Part shown: piece by piece, positions 47,677 to 56,464 of the stretch | Layout: each line of letters opens with the position of its first letter | Numbering within the stretch: the stretch's first letter is position 1 | From: Polynucleobacter sp. 80A-SIGWE | GTDB taxonomy: Bacteria > Pseudomonadota > Gammaproteobacteria > Burkholderiales > Burkholderiaceae | Direction: 5' to 3' | NCBI RefSeq assembly: GCF_018882295.1 | Contig: NZ_JACVOR010000002.1 | Coordinates: forward strand, 888,011-952,010 | DNA length: 64,000 bases | Position numbers and translations under genes: made by a program | Notes under the pieces: model-generated | The model's input: only the letters and a program-made list of their open reading frames with translations | Databases searched by the model: none | What the model was told of the DNA's origin: nothing

Positions 47677-50022
47677 TTAGCCGACCCGCACCCGGGTCAC
47701 GCGCATCACATCATGATTGGTGCGCAAGCTTCGCATCACCTTAGAAAGATGTAAGCGATCTGATACTTGAATCGTAAAACGAATGGTGACAGCATCTTCC
47801 TTGTAGCGATCATCCATCGACACGTTCATGATGTTGGAGTCAGCAGCAGTCACACTACTTGCCACCCTGGCCAATACACCCTTACCTTGGCGCGTATCGA
47901 TTGCGAGATCAACTTCAAATTCTCGATTAACTTCTTTACCCCACTCCACCTCAACCCACTTATCGCTATCCTTAGAAAGCATTCTGAGGGCTACTGGGCA
48001 GTCATTGGTGTGGACCTGTAAACCCTCACCCTTACCGAGGTAACCAATAATGTTGTCGCCTGGAATCGGATGACAGCAAGTTTGGAAACTAATCGAATTA
48101 CCTTCGCGCCCATCGACCAAGATGGCCTGACGCTGATGATGATGAGATGCAATTTCTTGTTGAGGGGAAACCCAGTCTGCCGCGCCCAAGCGCATTTGCT
48201 CTGAGCCACCCTCATCATCAATCAAAATCTTCAAGCGAATTGCGAGCTCTTGAGGGGATCTACGACCCAAAGCAATATTGACGCAGGCTTCTTCACGCGT
48301 TTTATCGCCAGTCCAATGCAGTAACTTTTCCCAGATCTCTGGTGATAACAATCCTGCATCAACACCCTGCTGACGCAAAGCGCTAGCCAAGAGACGCTCA
48401 CCCAATTGCAGAGACTCGGCATAGTGCTTGGTCTTCAGTGAATGACGAATGGAGGCACGCGCTTTACCGGTTCGAACAAATGCCAACCAACCTGGATTAG
48501 GCTGAGAGTTGGCTGATGTCACTACTTCAACAATATCGCTGTTCTTTAGCTCACTACGTAAAGGCAACTGCATGCCATTAATCTTCACGGCCACACAAGT
48601 GTTACCCACATCACTATGAATCGAGTAAGCAAAATCTAAGGCGGTAGCGCCACGCGGTAAGGCTCTTATCTGCCCTTTTGGGGTGAAGACATAAACCGCA
48701 TCTGGGAACAGATCAATTTTGACGTGCTCTAAGAATTCTTGTGAATCCCCACTGCTATCCTGAATATCAATCAAAGATTGCAACCATTGATGCGCGCGGT
48801 TTTGCACCTCACTCATATCTGGAGTGCCATCTTTATAAGCCCAGTGTGCAGCAACGCCTGCCTCTGCAACTGCGTGCATATCGCTCGTACGAATCTGAAA
48901 CTCTACCGGCACACCAGATGGACCTAATAGTGTGGTGTGAAGAGACTGATAACCATTGAGTTTAGGAATTGCAATGTAATCCTTAAACTTACCAGGCATT
49001 GGTTTATAGAGCGCATGCAAAATTCCGAGAGCGCGATAGCACTCATCAATCGAATGTACAGTGACCCTGAATGCATAGACATCTAGCACCTGAGAAAAAC
49101 TCAAATGCTTGCTGCGCATTTTGCTGTAAATACTGAAGAGGGTTTTTTCTCGACCTTGCAGATCAACTGCTAGATCGGCTTTTGCAAATGCCATTCGAGC
49201 GTTCTGCAAAATCTTCTCGACCATCTCCTTGCGATTACCACGCGCCCGCTTTACTGCGCCCTCAATTACTCTGAAGCGCATTGGCATGGAGTAACGGAAA
49301 CTCAGATCTTGTAAGTCGCGATAAATAATGTTCAGACCAAGACGGTGCGCAATGGGGGCGTAGATCTCAATAGTTTCAGCGGCTACCCTGCGACGCTTCT
49401 CCATTGGGACGGCATCGAGAGTACGCATGTTGTGCGTACGATCAGCCAACTTCACCAGAATGACACGCACATCTCGCGCCATCGCCATAAACATCTTGCG
49501 GAAGCTTTCAGCTTGCGCCTCAGCATGGCTTTGGAATTCCAACTTATCGAGCTTGGTTAACCCCTCAACGAGCTCCGCAACTTTGCTACCAAACTTGCCG
49601 ACTAGATCTGCTTGGGTACAGCCCGTGTCTTCAATCACATCATGCAATAAGGCTGCCATGATGGAGGAGGCATCTAAGCGCCAAGTGGCACAGAGTTCTG
49701 CTACCGCTACTGGATGAGTGATGTAAGGCTCGCCACTATGACGGTACTGACCGAGATGAGCGGCATCAGCAAAATGAAAGGCTTGCTTGATGAGGTTAAC
49801 TTCATCAGGCTTGAGATAGCCTAATTTAGAAATGAGACCATCAATAGAAACAACTTGATGCTTTAAAGGTAACGTTGGCGCAGAAGTAGGGCCAAATAAA
49901 TGTCGGCTCGACTGAGCTAACAAGGTGGCGATGATGGAAGACTTATCGCTCTTAGCAGTCTCTTTAGGCGAGACCTGACCTTTGGATTCCGAAGTGTTTG
50001 GGTCGCCTAAGGGGAGCTCCAC
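47677..50022 (-). CDS. spoT: Bifunctional (p)ppGpp synthetase/hydrolase (SpoT/Rsh)
   Basis: A 781-residue stringent-response enzyme. The N-terminal HD hydrolase domain has YITHPVAVAELCATW and ALLHDVIEDT with the HD pair at 127-128 and EDT at 131-133. The synthetase domain has GKFKDYIAIPKLNGYQSLHT, KFKD in place of the usual RFKD, and VEFQIRTSDMHAVAEAGVAAHW. Then come TGS (VFTPKGQIRALPRGATALDFAYSIHSDVG), a helical/zinc-finger-like part with CCHPIPGD, and a C-terminal ACT domain. Intact HD residues make hydrolase activity likely. It lies 15 bases after rpoZ. Confidence 0.95.
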   Translation of the reverse strand: MELPLGDPNTSESKGQVSPKETAKSDKSSIIATLLAQSSRHLFGPTSAPTLPLKHQVVSIDGLISKLGYLKPDEVNLIKQAFHFADAAHLGQYRHSGEPYITHPVAVAELCATWRLDASSIMAALLHDVIEDTGCTQADLVGKFGSKVAELVEGLTKLDKLEFQSHAEAQAESFRKMFMAMARDVRVILVKLADRTHNMRTLDAVPMEKRRRVAAETIEIYAPIAHRLGLNIIYRDLQDLSFRYSMPMRFRVIEGAVKRARGNRKEMVEKILQNARMAFAKADLAVDLQGREKTLFSIYSKMRSKHLSFSQVLDVYAFRVTVHSIDECYRALGILHALYKPMPGKFKDYIAIPKLNGYQSLHTTLLGPSGVPVEFQIRTSDMHAVAEAGVAAHWAYKDGTPDMSEVQNRAHQWLQSLIDIQDSSGDSQEFLEHVKIDLFPDAVYVFTPKGQIRALPRGATALDFAYSIHSDVGNTCVAVKINGMQLPLRSELKNSDIVEVVTSANSQPNPGWLAFVRTGKARASIRHSLKTKHYAESLQLGERLLASALRQQGVDAGLLSPEIWEKLLHWTGDKTREEACVNIALGRRSPQELAIRLKILIDDEGGSEQMRLGAADWVSPQQEIASHHHQRQAILVDGREGNSISFQTCCHPIPGDNIIGYLGKGEGLQVHTNDCPVALRMLSKDSDKWVEVEWGKEVNREFEVDLAIDTRQGKGVLARVASSVTAADSNIMNVSMDDRYKEDAVTIRFTIQVSDRLHLSKVMRSLRTNHDVMRVTRVRVG

Positions 50023-50037
50023 AACGGAACCCCTGAA

Positions 50038-50241
50038 TTACAAAGGTACTTTGGTCAACATGTCACGGTCAGTTACGCCCGCAGCAACTTCACGCAACGC
50101 AACTACCGTTGCTTTATCTCTGGACTCAACACGTGGGGAGTGACCTTGAACCAATTGACGAGCGCGATAAGTCGCGGCCAATACCAGCTCAAAACGATTT
50201 GGGATAGTTTTTAGACAATCTTCTACAGTAATACGGGCCAT
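50038..50241 (-). CDS. rpoZ: RNA polymerase omega subunit
   Basis: A 67-residue protein, starting [30 protein letters not shown], the standard omega N-terminus that contacts beta prime. The ATG at 50241 is chosen over one nine codons upstream on family length. It lies between gmk and spoT, 45 bases after gmk. Confidence 0.96.
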   Translation of the reverse strand: MARITVEDCLKTIPNRFELVLAATYRARQLVQGHSPRVESRDKATVVALREVAAGVTDRDMLTKVPL

Positions 50242-50286
50242 GCTGAACTCACTTAAATTTAGCTTCAATACCTATAGGATAACTGA

Positions 50287-50937
50287 TTAGACCCCAAGAC
50301 GCCTTAAAAGCGCAGGGTTGCGAGCCATAATCGGCCCTGAGCGCAGGCGGCTGGCTGCAACTATCTGGCGTAAATCAATTAAGGCCCGCTCAAAATCGTC
50401 GTTGATGACAATGAAATCCGCCTCATGGGCATGCTGGAGCTCTAAATGGGCTGCAGCCAATCTTCTCTGAATAGTTGCCTCGTCATCCTGTCCTCGTTTG
50501 CGCAAGCGCTCCTCTAGAGCCTCAAATGATGGTGGGAAGATGAAGATCCACTGCACTTCCGGAATGATTTGACGAATCTGTTGAGCACCCTGCCAGTCGA
50601 TCTCGAGCATCACATCGCGCCCGGTTTTCATTTGGGTTTCGATCCAGGCTTTGGAGGTGCCATAAAAATTGCCGTGCACTTCCGCATGCTCCAAGAAATT
50701 ACCCTGATCGCGTTCAACTATAAATTCTTCTCTTTTGATAAAGCGATAGTCTTTGCCATCAACCTCACCCGGCCTTGGTGCACGCGTTGTAGTTGAAAGA
50801 GAAAGTTTGAGTGCTGCATCTTCCTGTAATAAAGCGTTCACCAAAGAAGATTTGCCAGCGCCTGATGGGGCAACGATCATCAACATACTGCCTTGGTAGG
50901 CAGGAGATAAGTTAGCTTTAGGTTTGGGGCTGGCCAT
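50287..50937 (-). CDS. gmk: Guanylate kinase
   Basis: A 216-residue kinase that makes GDP from GMP and ATP. The P-loop is APSGAGKSSL (residues about 24-33), then LSLSTTTRAPRPGEVDGKDYRF (GMP binding), EFIVERDQGNFLEHAEVHGNFYGTSK, and DVMLEIDWQGAQQIR. It lies 21 bases after yicC, in the yicC-gmk-rpoZ-spoT block. Confidence 0.96.
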   Translation of the reverse strand: MASPKPKANLSPAYQGSMLMIVAPSGAGKSSLVNALLQEDAALKLSLSTTTRAPRPGEVDGKDYRFIKREEFIVERDQGNFLEHAEVHGNFYGTSKAWIETQMKTGRDVMLEIDWQGAQQIRQIIPEVQWIFIFPPSFEALEERLRKRGQDDEATIQRRLAAAHLELQHAHEADFIVINDDFERALIDLRQIVAASRLRSGPIMARNPALLRRLGV

Positions 50938-50958
50938 AATAATTTGTGTAAGTAACAG

Positions 50959-51900
50959 TTACTCTAAATTTTGCACTTGTTCACGCATCTGCTCAATCAA
51001 GAGCTTGAGCTCTAAAGCAGCTTGCGTACATTCTTCTGAAACGGATTTGGAGCTTAGGGTATTGGCTTCACGGTTCAACTCTTGCATCAAGAAATCTAAA
51101 CGCTTACCTACTGGCCCCTTGCCCGCAAGCGCAGTATCTACCGCCTGGAGATGGGTCTTAAGACGCGCAAACTCTTCCGCCACATCGATACGAACCGCAT
51201 AGAGCACAACTTCTTGACGAATACGCTCCATCAACTCAGTACCAGATCCACTACTACCCTTGCCTTGTTCTTGCGCGGCCAATGCTTCTGCTAGGCGCTC
51301 GGTCAACTTCTCTTGATACTGGGCTACATAGACAGGAACCTTAGGTTCAATCACCTTAACAATCTCACGCATCTTGCTGGTGATGTTGGTGAGTACCGTA
51401 ACTAAGGCTTTACCTTCTGCGTGGCGACTATCCATGAGGGCAGCTAAAGCAGCGCGGCCAGCTTCTACAGTGGCGGCAATCCAGCCTTCTTCTTCACCCC
51501 TAGGCTCAGAAACAATTCCGGGCCAACGCAAAATATCAGCGATACGTAATGCTTCCGCATTAGGAAAGGCTGTTTGAGCATGCTCTTGCAGGGTGTAGAG
51601 AGCATCTAAGCGATCCTTGTTCAAGGCGCCTAAGGCATGGGGGTTAGCTTTAGCAGCCCCAGCAGCACCCGAATTAACACGCCAGGCAGCCCGAAACTCG
51701 ACCTTACCCCGAGAAAGGCTTTGGGTAGCCATCTCTCGTAAGGCAGGCTCAGCCCCACGACACTCGTCCGGAAGACGAAAGCCCAAATCCAGAAAGCGGC
51801 TATTAACAGCCCGACATTCCACCTGCAGATCAGCTACAACGCCAGCTCCTAGGGAGACTTGGCGAGAAGCGCTGCCATAACCAGTCATGCTCGATATCAT
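50959..51900 (-). CDS. YicC/YloC-family endoribonuclease-like protein
   Basis: A 313-residue protein beginning [15 protein letters not shown], with the family motifs [19 protein letters not shown] and [22 protein letters not shown] near the C-terminus, where family members end [11 protein letters not shown]. YicC/YloC proteins have been assigned RNA-cleaving activity. The start at 51900 has a candidate -10 (TACAAT, 51907-51912) six bases before it. It faces rph, whose ATG is 32 bases away. Confidence 0.88.
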   Translation of the reverse strand: MISSMTGYGSASRQVSLGAGVVADLQVECRAVNSRFLDLGFRLPDECRGAEPALREMATQSLSRGKVEFRAAWRVNSGAAGAAKANPHALGALNKDRLDALYTLQEHAQTAFPNAEALRIADILRWPGIVSEPRGEEEGWIAATVEAGRAALAALMDSRHAEGKALVTVLTNITSKMREIVKVIEPKVPVYVAQYQEKLTERLAEALAAQEQGKGSSGSGTELMERIRQEVVLYAVRIDVAEEFARLKTHLQAVDTALAGKGPVGKRLDFLMQELNREANTLSSKSVSEECTQAALELKLLIEQMREQVQNLE

Positions 51901-51906
51901 ATGGAC

Positions 51907-51912
51907 ATTGTA
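51907..51912 (-). promoter_or_regulatory. Candidate -10 box of yicC
   Basis: TACAAT (one change from TATAAT) ends six bases before the yicC start, so RNA would begin at or next to the ATG. No good -35 match is seen at 17 bases. The whole yicC-rph gap is 32 bases, so this promoter and that of rph must overlap. Confidence 0.4.
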
Positions 51913-51932
51913 GATCTTTAGGACCACACCCC

Positions 51933-52664
51933 ATGACTCAGCACAACATCACCCGCCCTAGTGGCCGCACCCCTACTGAATTGCGCCCTGTAAGCATCAG
52001 CCGTGCCTTTACCAAGCATGCGGAAGGCTCAGTCCTAATTGCCTTTGGTGACACTAAAGTACTTTGCACGGCCAGCGTTCTGGAAAAAGTGCCTCCACAT
52101 AAAAAAGGCTCTGGCGAAGGTTGGGTTACCGCTGAATACGGCATGCTCCCCCGCTCCACTCACACTCGTAGCGATCGTGAAGCAGCGCGCGGCAAACAAT
52201 CTGGACGCACACAAGAAATTCAGCGCTTGATCGGTCGTGCAATGCGCAGCGTCTTTGATCTAAAAGTCTTGGGTGAAAGAACTATCCATTTAGATTGCGA
52301 TGTCTTGCAGGCTGATGGCGGAACAAGAACTGCATCGATTACTGGCGCCTATGTAGCAGCACGCGATGCAATTAATACCCTCCTGCAAAGTGGCGCACTC
52401 AAAGCCGATCCAATTATTGATAGTGTTGCAGCGATTTCTGTTGGCATCTATCAAGGCGTCCCTGTACTTGATTTAGATTACCCAGAAGACTCTTCTTGCG
52501 ATACCGATATGAATGTCGTCATGACAGGCAAAGGCGGCATGATAGAAGTACAAGGCACTGCTGAAGGCGCCGCCTTCTCTCGCACTGAATTAAATGCACT
52601 ACTAGATTTAGCAGAACAAGGCATTGCGGATTTAACGCAACTACAAAAAGAAGCGTTTAAGTAA
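51933..52664 (+). CDS. rph: Ribonuclease PH
   Basis: A 243-residue phosphorolytic exonuclease that trims tRNA 3' ends. It has [57 protein letters not shown] and [22 protein letters not shown], all strongly conserved, plus [19 protein letters not shown] near the C-terminus. AGGA lies about eight bases before the ATG. It opens the rph-rdgB-hemW set. Confidence 0.96.
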   Translation: MTQHNITRPSGRTPTELRPVSISRAFTKHAEGSVLIAFGDTKVLCTASVLEKVPPHKKGSGEGWVTAEYGMLPRSTHTRSDREAARGKQSGRTQEIQRLIGRAMRSVFDLKVLGERTIHLDCDVLQADGGTRTASITGAYVAARDAINTLLQSGALKADPIIDSVAAISVGIYQGVPVLDLDYPEDSSCDTDMNVVMTGKGGMIEVQGTAEGAAFSRTELNALLDLAEQGIADLTQLQKEAFK

Positions 52665-52678
52665 AAGATCAAGGGTAG

Positions 52679-53281
52679 ATGGTGCAAAAACTCGTTCTCG
52701 CCTCTAATAATGCCGGCAAGGTTCGGGAGTTTCAGGAACTCTTGGCGCCTTTTCGCTTTCAGGTTATCCCTCAAGGCGAGTTAGGCATTCCTTCGGCAGA
52801 AGAGCCGCACCATACCTTTGTTGAGAACGCGCTGGCTAAGGCACGTCATGCCAGTGCTGCCAGTGGCTTACCCGCACTAGCCGACGACTCTGGAATTTGT
52901 GCTCATGCATTAGATGGGGCACCAGGAGTCTACTCGGCACGCTATGCAGGCGTTGATGGAGATAGTGCAGCTAACAACCAAAAGCTGATTGCATCCTTAC
53001 AAGGTAAAGCTGATCGCGGGGCACATTATGTCTGCGCCCTTGTCATGGTCAATAGCGCCAATGATCCAGAGCCGCTGATTGTGCAAACTCGCTGGTATGG
53101 AAAAATCATTGATGAGGCTAAAGGTGCCTATGGCTTTGGCTATGATCCCCACTTCTTTTTACCTGAACTGGGCAATACGGCTGCAGAACTAGAGCCTTCT
53201 GAGAAAAATCTCATCAGCCATCGTGGTCAAGCATTGCGCGAACTCATCGCCGAACTTCAAAGCCGTGCTCAATCCGCTTAA
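52679..53281 (+). CDS. rdgB: XTP/dITP pyrophosphatase (RdgB/HAM1)
   Basis: A 200-residue house-cleaning enzyme that hydrolyses non-canonical purine triphosphates. It has LVLASNNAGKVREFQELL at the start, ALADDSGICAHALDGAPGVYSARYAG (the acidic active site) and YGFGYDPHFFLPELGNTAAEL. AAGGG lies three to four bases before the ATG. It is 14 bases after rph, and its 3' end overlaps the likely start of hemW. Confidence 0.95.
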   Translation: MVQKLVLASNNAGKVREFQELLAPFRFQVIPQGELGIPSAEEPHHTFVENALAKARHASAASGLPALADDSGICAHALDGAPGVYSARYAGVDGDSAANNQKLIASLQGKADRGAHYVCALVMVNSANDPEPLIVQTRWYGKIIDEAKGAYGFGYDPHFFLPELGNTAAELEPSEKNLISHRGQALRELIAELQSRAQSA

Positions 53282-54485
53282 TCCGGTTTTGGCGACACAG
53301 CCAAAACTCACCGCCCTTCCCCCGCTGTCTTTGTATATTCACTTTCCGTGGTGTGAAAAGAAGTGCCCTTACTGTGATTTCAACTCACATCAAATTAAAG
53401 ATGGCGTTGGTAATACGGATTCGGGTGCAAAAGCTTCCCAGGGATTTGATGAGGCGCGCTATCTCAAGGCCCTCATTGCTGATCTTGAGACGGAATTACC
53501 TCGCATCTGGGGTCGTCAGGTACATAGCATCTTTATTGGGGGTGGCACACCAAGCTTGATGTCTGCCAATGGCATGAGTGAGCTCCTCTCAGCTATTCGA
53601 GCACGTGTGAACTTAGAGCCTGATTGTGAAATCACCATGGAGGCTAATCCCGGCTCGGTCGAAGCGGAGAAGTTTGCCGGCTTTGCTAAAGCAGGTATCA
53701 ATCGCGTCTCTTTGGGCATTCAGAGCTTTCAGGATCAACAACTCAAAGCATTGGGGCGCATTCATAACGGTGAGGAAGCTAAGCGCGCAATTGCGATTGC
53801 TTTGCAACACTTTAAATCGGTCAATCTGGATTTGATGTTTGGCTTACCGAACCAAACTTTGGAAGCAGCTAAAGCGGATATTGAAACTGCCCTCTCATTT
53901 AAGACTCCACACCTATCCTTTTACAACCTCACACTAGAGCCCAATACTTACTTTGCGAACTTTCCTCCGAAGCTTCCAAATGAAGATGAGATAGATGCAA
54001 TCTTTGAACAAAACTTGGCACTATTAGAGGCAGCAGGCTATCGACGCTATGAAGTATCCGCTTATGCCAAAAAAGATCAGGAGTGCAAACACAATCTCAA
54101 CTACTGGCGCTTTGGGGATTACATCGGGATTGGCGCAGGCGCGCATGGAAAGATTTCCTTCCCGGACAAAATTACCCGCCAAGTGCGAGAGCGTCATCCA
54201 GAAACCTATATGCAGGCAATGGAAAGTCAAGGCAATGCCTTAATTGAAGCAAGAGAGATTCCCGCTAAAGATCTTCCATTTGAATTCATGCTCAATACAT
54301 TGCGCCTAACAGATGGTGTAGATACCATCACCTTTAGTGAGCGCACCGGCTTGCCACTGAACGTGGTTTCAAAAGGATTGGAAGAAGCTAGCAAGAAAGG
54401 TTTGTTAGATCTCAACCCGAACAAGCTCAAAGCAACTGAACAAGGTTTGCGCTATCTCAACAATCTGCAAGAGATGTTCTTATAA
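53265..54485 (+). CDS. hemW: Radical SAM heme chaperone HemW
   Basis: A 406-residue protein with this start. SLYIHFPWCEKKCPYCDFNSH contains the C-x3-C-x2-C radical SAM motif; SIFIGGGTPSLM and TMEANPGSVE follow, and HNLNYW is the HNxxY-like motif of HemW. HemW delivers heme to target proteins; it is not coproporphyrinogen oxidase. The start is uncertain: GTG at 53265 (overlapping rdgB by 17 bases), GTG at 53223 or TTG at 53289 are possible, and none has a good ribosome site. Confidence 0.9.
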   Translation: MLNPLNPVLATQPKLTALPPLSLYIHFPWCEKKCPYCDFNSHQIKDGVGNTDSGAKASQGFDEARYLKALIADLETELPRIWGRQVHSIFIGGGTPSLMSANGMSELLSAIRARVNLEPDCEITMEANPGSVEAEKFAGFAKAGINRVSLGIQSFQDQQLKALGRIHNGEEAKRAIAIALQHFKSVNLDLMFGLPNQTLEAAKADIETALSFKTPHLSFYNLTLEPNTYFANFPPKLPNEDEIDAIFEQNLALLEAAGYRRYEVSAYAKKDQECKHNLNYWRFGDYIGIGAGAHGKISFPDKITRQVRERHPETYMQAMESQGNALIEAREIPAKDLPFEFMLNTLRLTDGVDTITFSERTGLPLNVVSKGLEEASKKGLLDLNPNKLKATEQGLRYLNNLQEMFL

Positions 54486-54511
54486 GTCTAAAGAGGTGTT
54501 GCGAGCCTAGA

Positions 54512-55315
54512 TTACTTTCCAGTCCAGACAGGTGGCTGGCCATCTAAGAATGCAGAAACCCCATTCTTAAAATCTTGACTGCCATAACATTCCCGAATGA
54601 GATCGCTGCAGTCCGGTAAGTTGTTTTTAATCAATCCAGCCAAGGTGAGCTTGGTGGCTTTTTGCGTAATGGGGGCTAATTTCATTAAGCGCTCAGCCAA
54701 TTGATTAGCCTCAGTCTCAATATTTTCTGTGGGATAAGTAGCTAGAAGATAACCCTGTTTCAGCAACTCGCATGCAGTCACAAGCTCGGCCAATAACAAC
54801 ATGCGCTTAACAATATTGACACCTAGATGCGCCACGAGCCAAGCAACGTTAACGGCAGATAGACAATTGCCGAGTGTCTTTGCAATCGGAACCCCAAAGC
54901 GGGCATCTGGTGTGGAGATTCTGAAATCGCAACAACTGGCAATCGCAAGCCCTCCTCCAACCGCCATGCCATCAATCACCGCAATCGTCGGGATAGGCAA
55001 TGTTGCCAGAGGTGCTAAATATTGATCGATACCCTCTTCATACGCAATCCCGTCTTCACCTGAGGTAAAGCTAGAGAACTGAGCGATATCGCTTCCAGAG
55101 ACAAAGGACTTACCGCCAGCACCTCGCAAGATAGCAACCTTGGCCTTTGAGTTCTTGGCTAAGTCTTCACAAATGGATTTCAAGCTCTGGTACATCCCTA
55201 CCGTCATTGCATTACGGGCAGCAACGTGATCGAAGGTGATGTACGCAACATCATTGCGAAACTCTAAGCGAACTTCAGCAATGCGTTCTGGAGTGGAGTT
55301 GTTTTCTGCTGTCAT
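54512..55315 (-). CDS. Crotonase-family (enoyl-CoA hydratase/isomerase-like) protein
   Basis: A 267-residue crotonase-fold protein. It has RNAMTVGMYQSLKSICEDL, an oxyanion-hole region SFVSGSDIAQFSSF, and GMAVGGGLAIASCCDFRIST. The two catalytic glutamates of rat enoyl-CoA hydratase are replaced (FGVPIAKTLGN where PEI is expected, and no Glu about 20 residues later), so it is unlikely to be a standard hydratase. The substrate is unknown. It is downstream of a Bug gene whose terminator separates them. Confidence 0.83.
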   Translation of the reverse strand: MTAENNSTPERIAEVRLEFRNDVAYITFDHVAARNAMTVGMYQSLKSICEDLAKNSKAKVAILRGAGGKSFVSGSDIAQFSSFTSGEDGIAYEEGIDQYLAPLATLPIPTIAVIDGMAVGGGLAIASCCDFRISTPDARFGVPIAKTLGNCLSAVNVAWLVAHLGVNIVKRMLLLAELVTACELLKQGYLLATYPTENIETEANQLAERLMKLAPITQKATKLTLAGLIKNNLPDCSDLIRECYGSQDFKNGVSAFLDGQPPVWTGK

Positions 55316-55316
55316 G

Positions 55317-55352
55317 AAATAAAAAACCCTCCCTCATTCAAGAGAGAGGGTC
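55317..55352 (-). terminator. Terminator after the second Bug gene
   Basis: ACCCTC (55326-55331) and GAGGGT (55346-55351) form the stem, with additional CT/AG repeat pairing in the loop. On the minus strand it is followed by TTTTTTATTTC. It separates the Bug gene from the crotonase gene. Confidence 0.8.
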
Positions 55353-55388
55353 TGCAAATACTATAACTGAATAAACTGATTCTAGAGA

Positions 55389-56387
55389 TTATTCAGCCTT
55401 GATATTCAGACTCTTTACCAAGCGCTGATACTTTGCCAACTCACCTGCCAAGAATAAGCTGAAAGCAGCTGGTGTTGCTGGACCTTCTGGCTGCAGACCC
55501 TGAGCATCCAATGTTTTCTTAATCTCTGGATCATTCGTAGCCGCTTTGACTGCCTGGTCGATTTTGTTCACTACGGCTGGATCCATACCTTTTGGACCCA
55601 TCACGGAGTACCAATTGGTGACATCAAATCCAACGATGCCTACTTCATTAAATGTAGGTACATTAGGCAACAATGCCAAACGCTTTGGAGTAGAAATTGC
55701 CAAGGCCTTTAAATTGCCCTGACGAATCTGCTGTAAGTTTGGTGGCAAGGTATCAAAGTTCATTGTGATTTGACCGCCTAATAAATCCACAATCGCTTGA
55801 CCGCTTCCCTTGTAAGGGACGTGATTCATTTCTACACCAGCAATCTTCGAAAACAAGGCGCCAGCCAAATGCTGCGTACTGCCAATACCAGAAGAACCAT
55901 ATGTCATTTGACCTGGGTTCTGCTTAGCCAAAGAAATCAACTGAGCCACCGAGTTCACCGGAAGAGAAGATTTAACCACCAGCACGTTTGGCACGTAACC
56001 CAAATAGGTGATCGGCGTAAAGTCTGTTGCTGGGTTGTAAGGAACGTTCTTCAGCACATAAGGGGAAATTGCATTGGAGTTGGAATGCCCCATCAATAAT
56101 GTGTAGCCATCTGGATTAGATTTAGCAACTAGGTCTGCACCAATAGTTCCAGCAGCACCAGATTTATTTTCAATGATGACACTTTGACCCAAAATCTCGC
56201 CCATCTTTGGAGCGATAGCACGAGCCACAATATCGGTGCCACCACCAGGAGCAAATCCGACGATTAAACGAATAGGTTTGGTTGGGAAGGCCTGTTGCGC
56301 ACTCGCGGAAAATGGCAAGGCGCTACAAATACCTAGGGCCAAAAAAGCGAATCTACGCAAAATCCTTTTAGGGGATTGATTGGTCAT
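55389..56387 (-). CDS. Bug-family (TctC-type) periplasmic solute-binding protein
   Basis: A 332-residue protein. With the ATG at 56387 it starts with a signal peptide (MTNQSPKRILRRFAFLALGI, then CSALPFSASAQQ) followed by FPTKPIRLIVGFAPGGGTDI, the typical mature start of Bug proteins, and VPYKGSGQAIVDLLGGQI. GGAGAC precedes this ATG; a start 30 codons upstream would overlap the divergent gene. No TctAB genes are nearby. It is divergent from a CaiB-type CoA-transferase (77 bases between starts), suggesting that the ligand may be a carboxylate handled as a CoA ester. Confidence 0.88.
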   Translation of the reverse strand: MTNQSPKRILRRFAFLALGICSALPFSASAQQAFPTKPIRLIVGFAPGGGTDIVARAIAPKMGEILGQSVIIENKSGAAGTIGADLVAKSNPDGYTLLMGHSNSNAISPYVLKNVPYNPATDFTPITYLGYVPNVLVVKSSLPVNSVAQLISLAKQNPGQMTYGSSGIGSTQHLAGALFSKIAGVEMNHVPYKGSGQAIVDLLGGQITMNFDTLPPNLQQIRQGNLKALAISTPKRLALLPNVPTFNEVGIVGFDVTNWYSVMGPKGMDPAVVNKIDQAVKAATNDPEIKKTLDAQGLQPEGPATPAAFSLFLAGELAKYQRLVKSLNIKAE

Positions 56388-56464
56388 ACGGTCTCCATTT
56401 TTTGTTTTATATTCAAGGCTAGTATTTAGCAGAACAATATAAACATATAAAAACAATTGAGACA

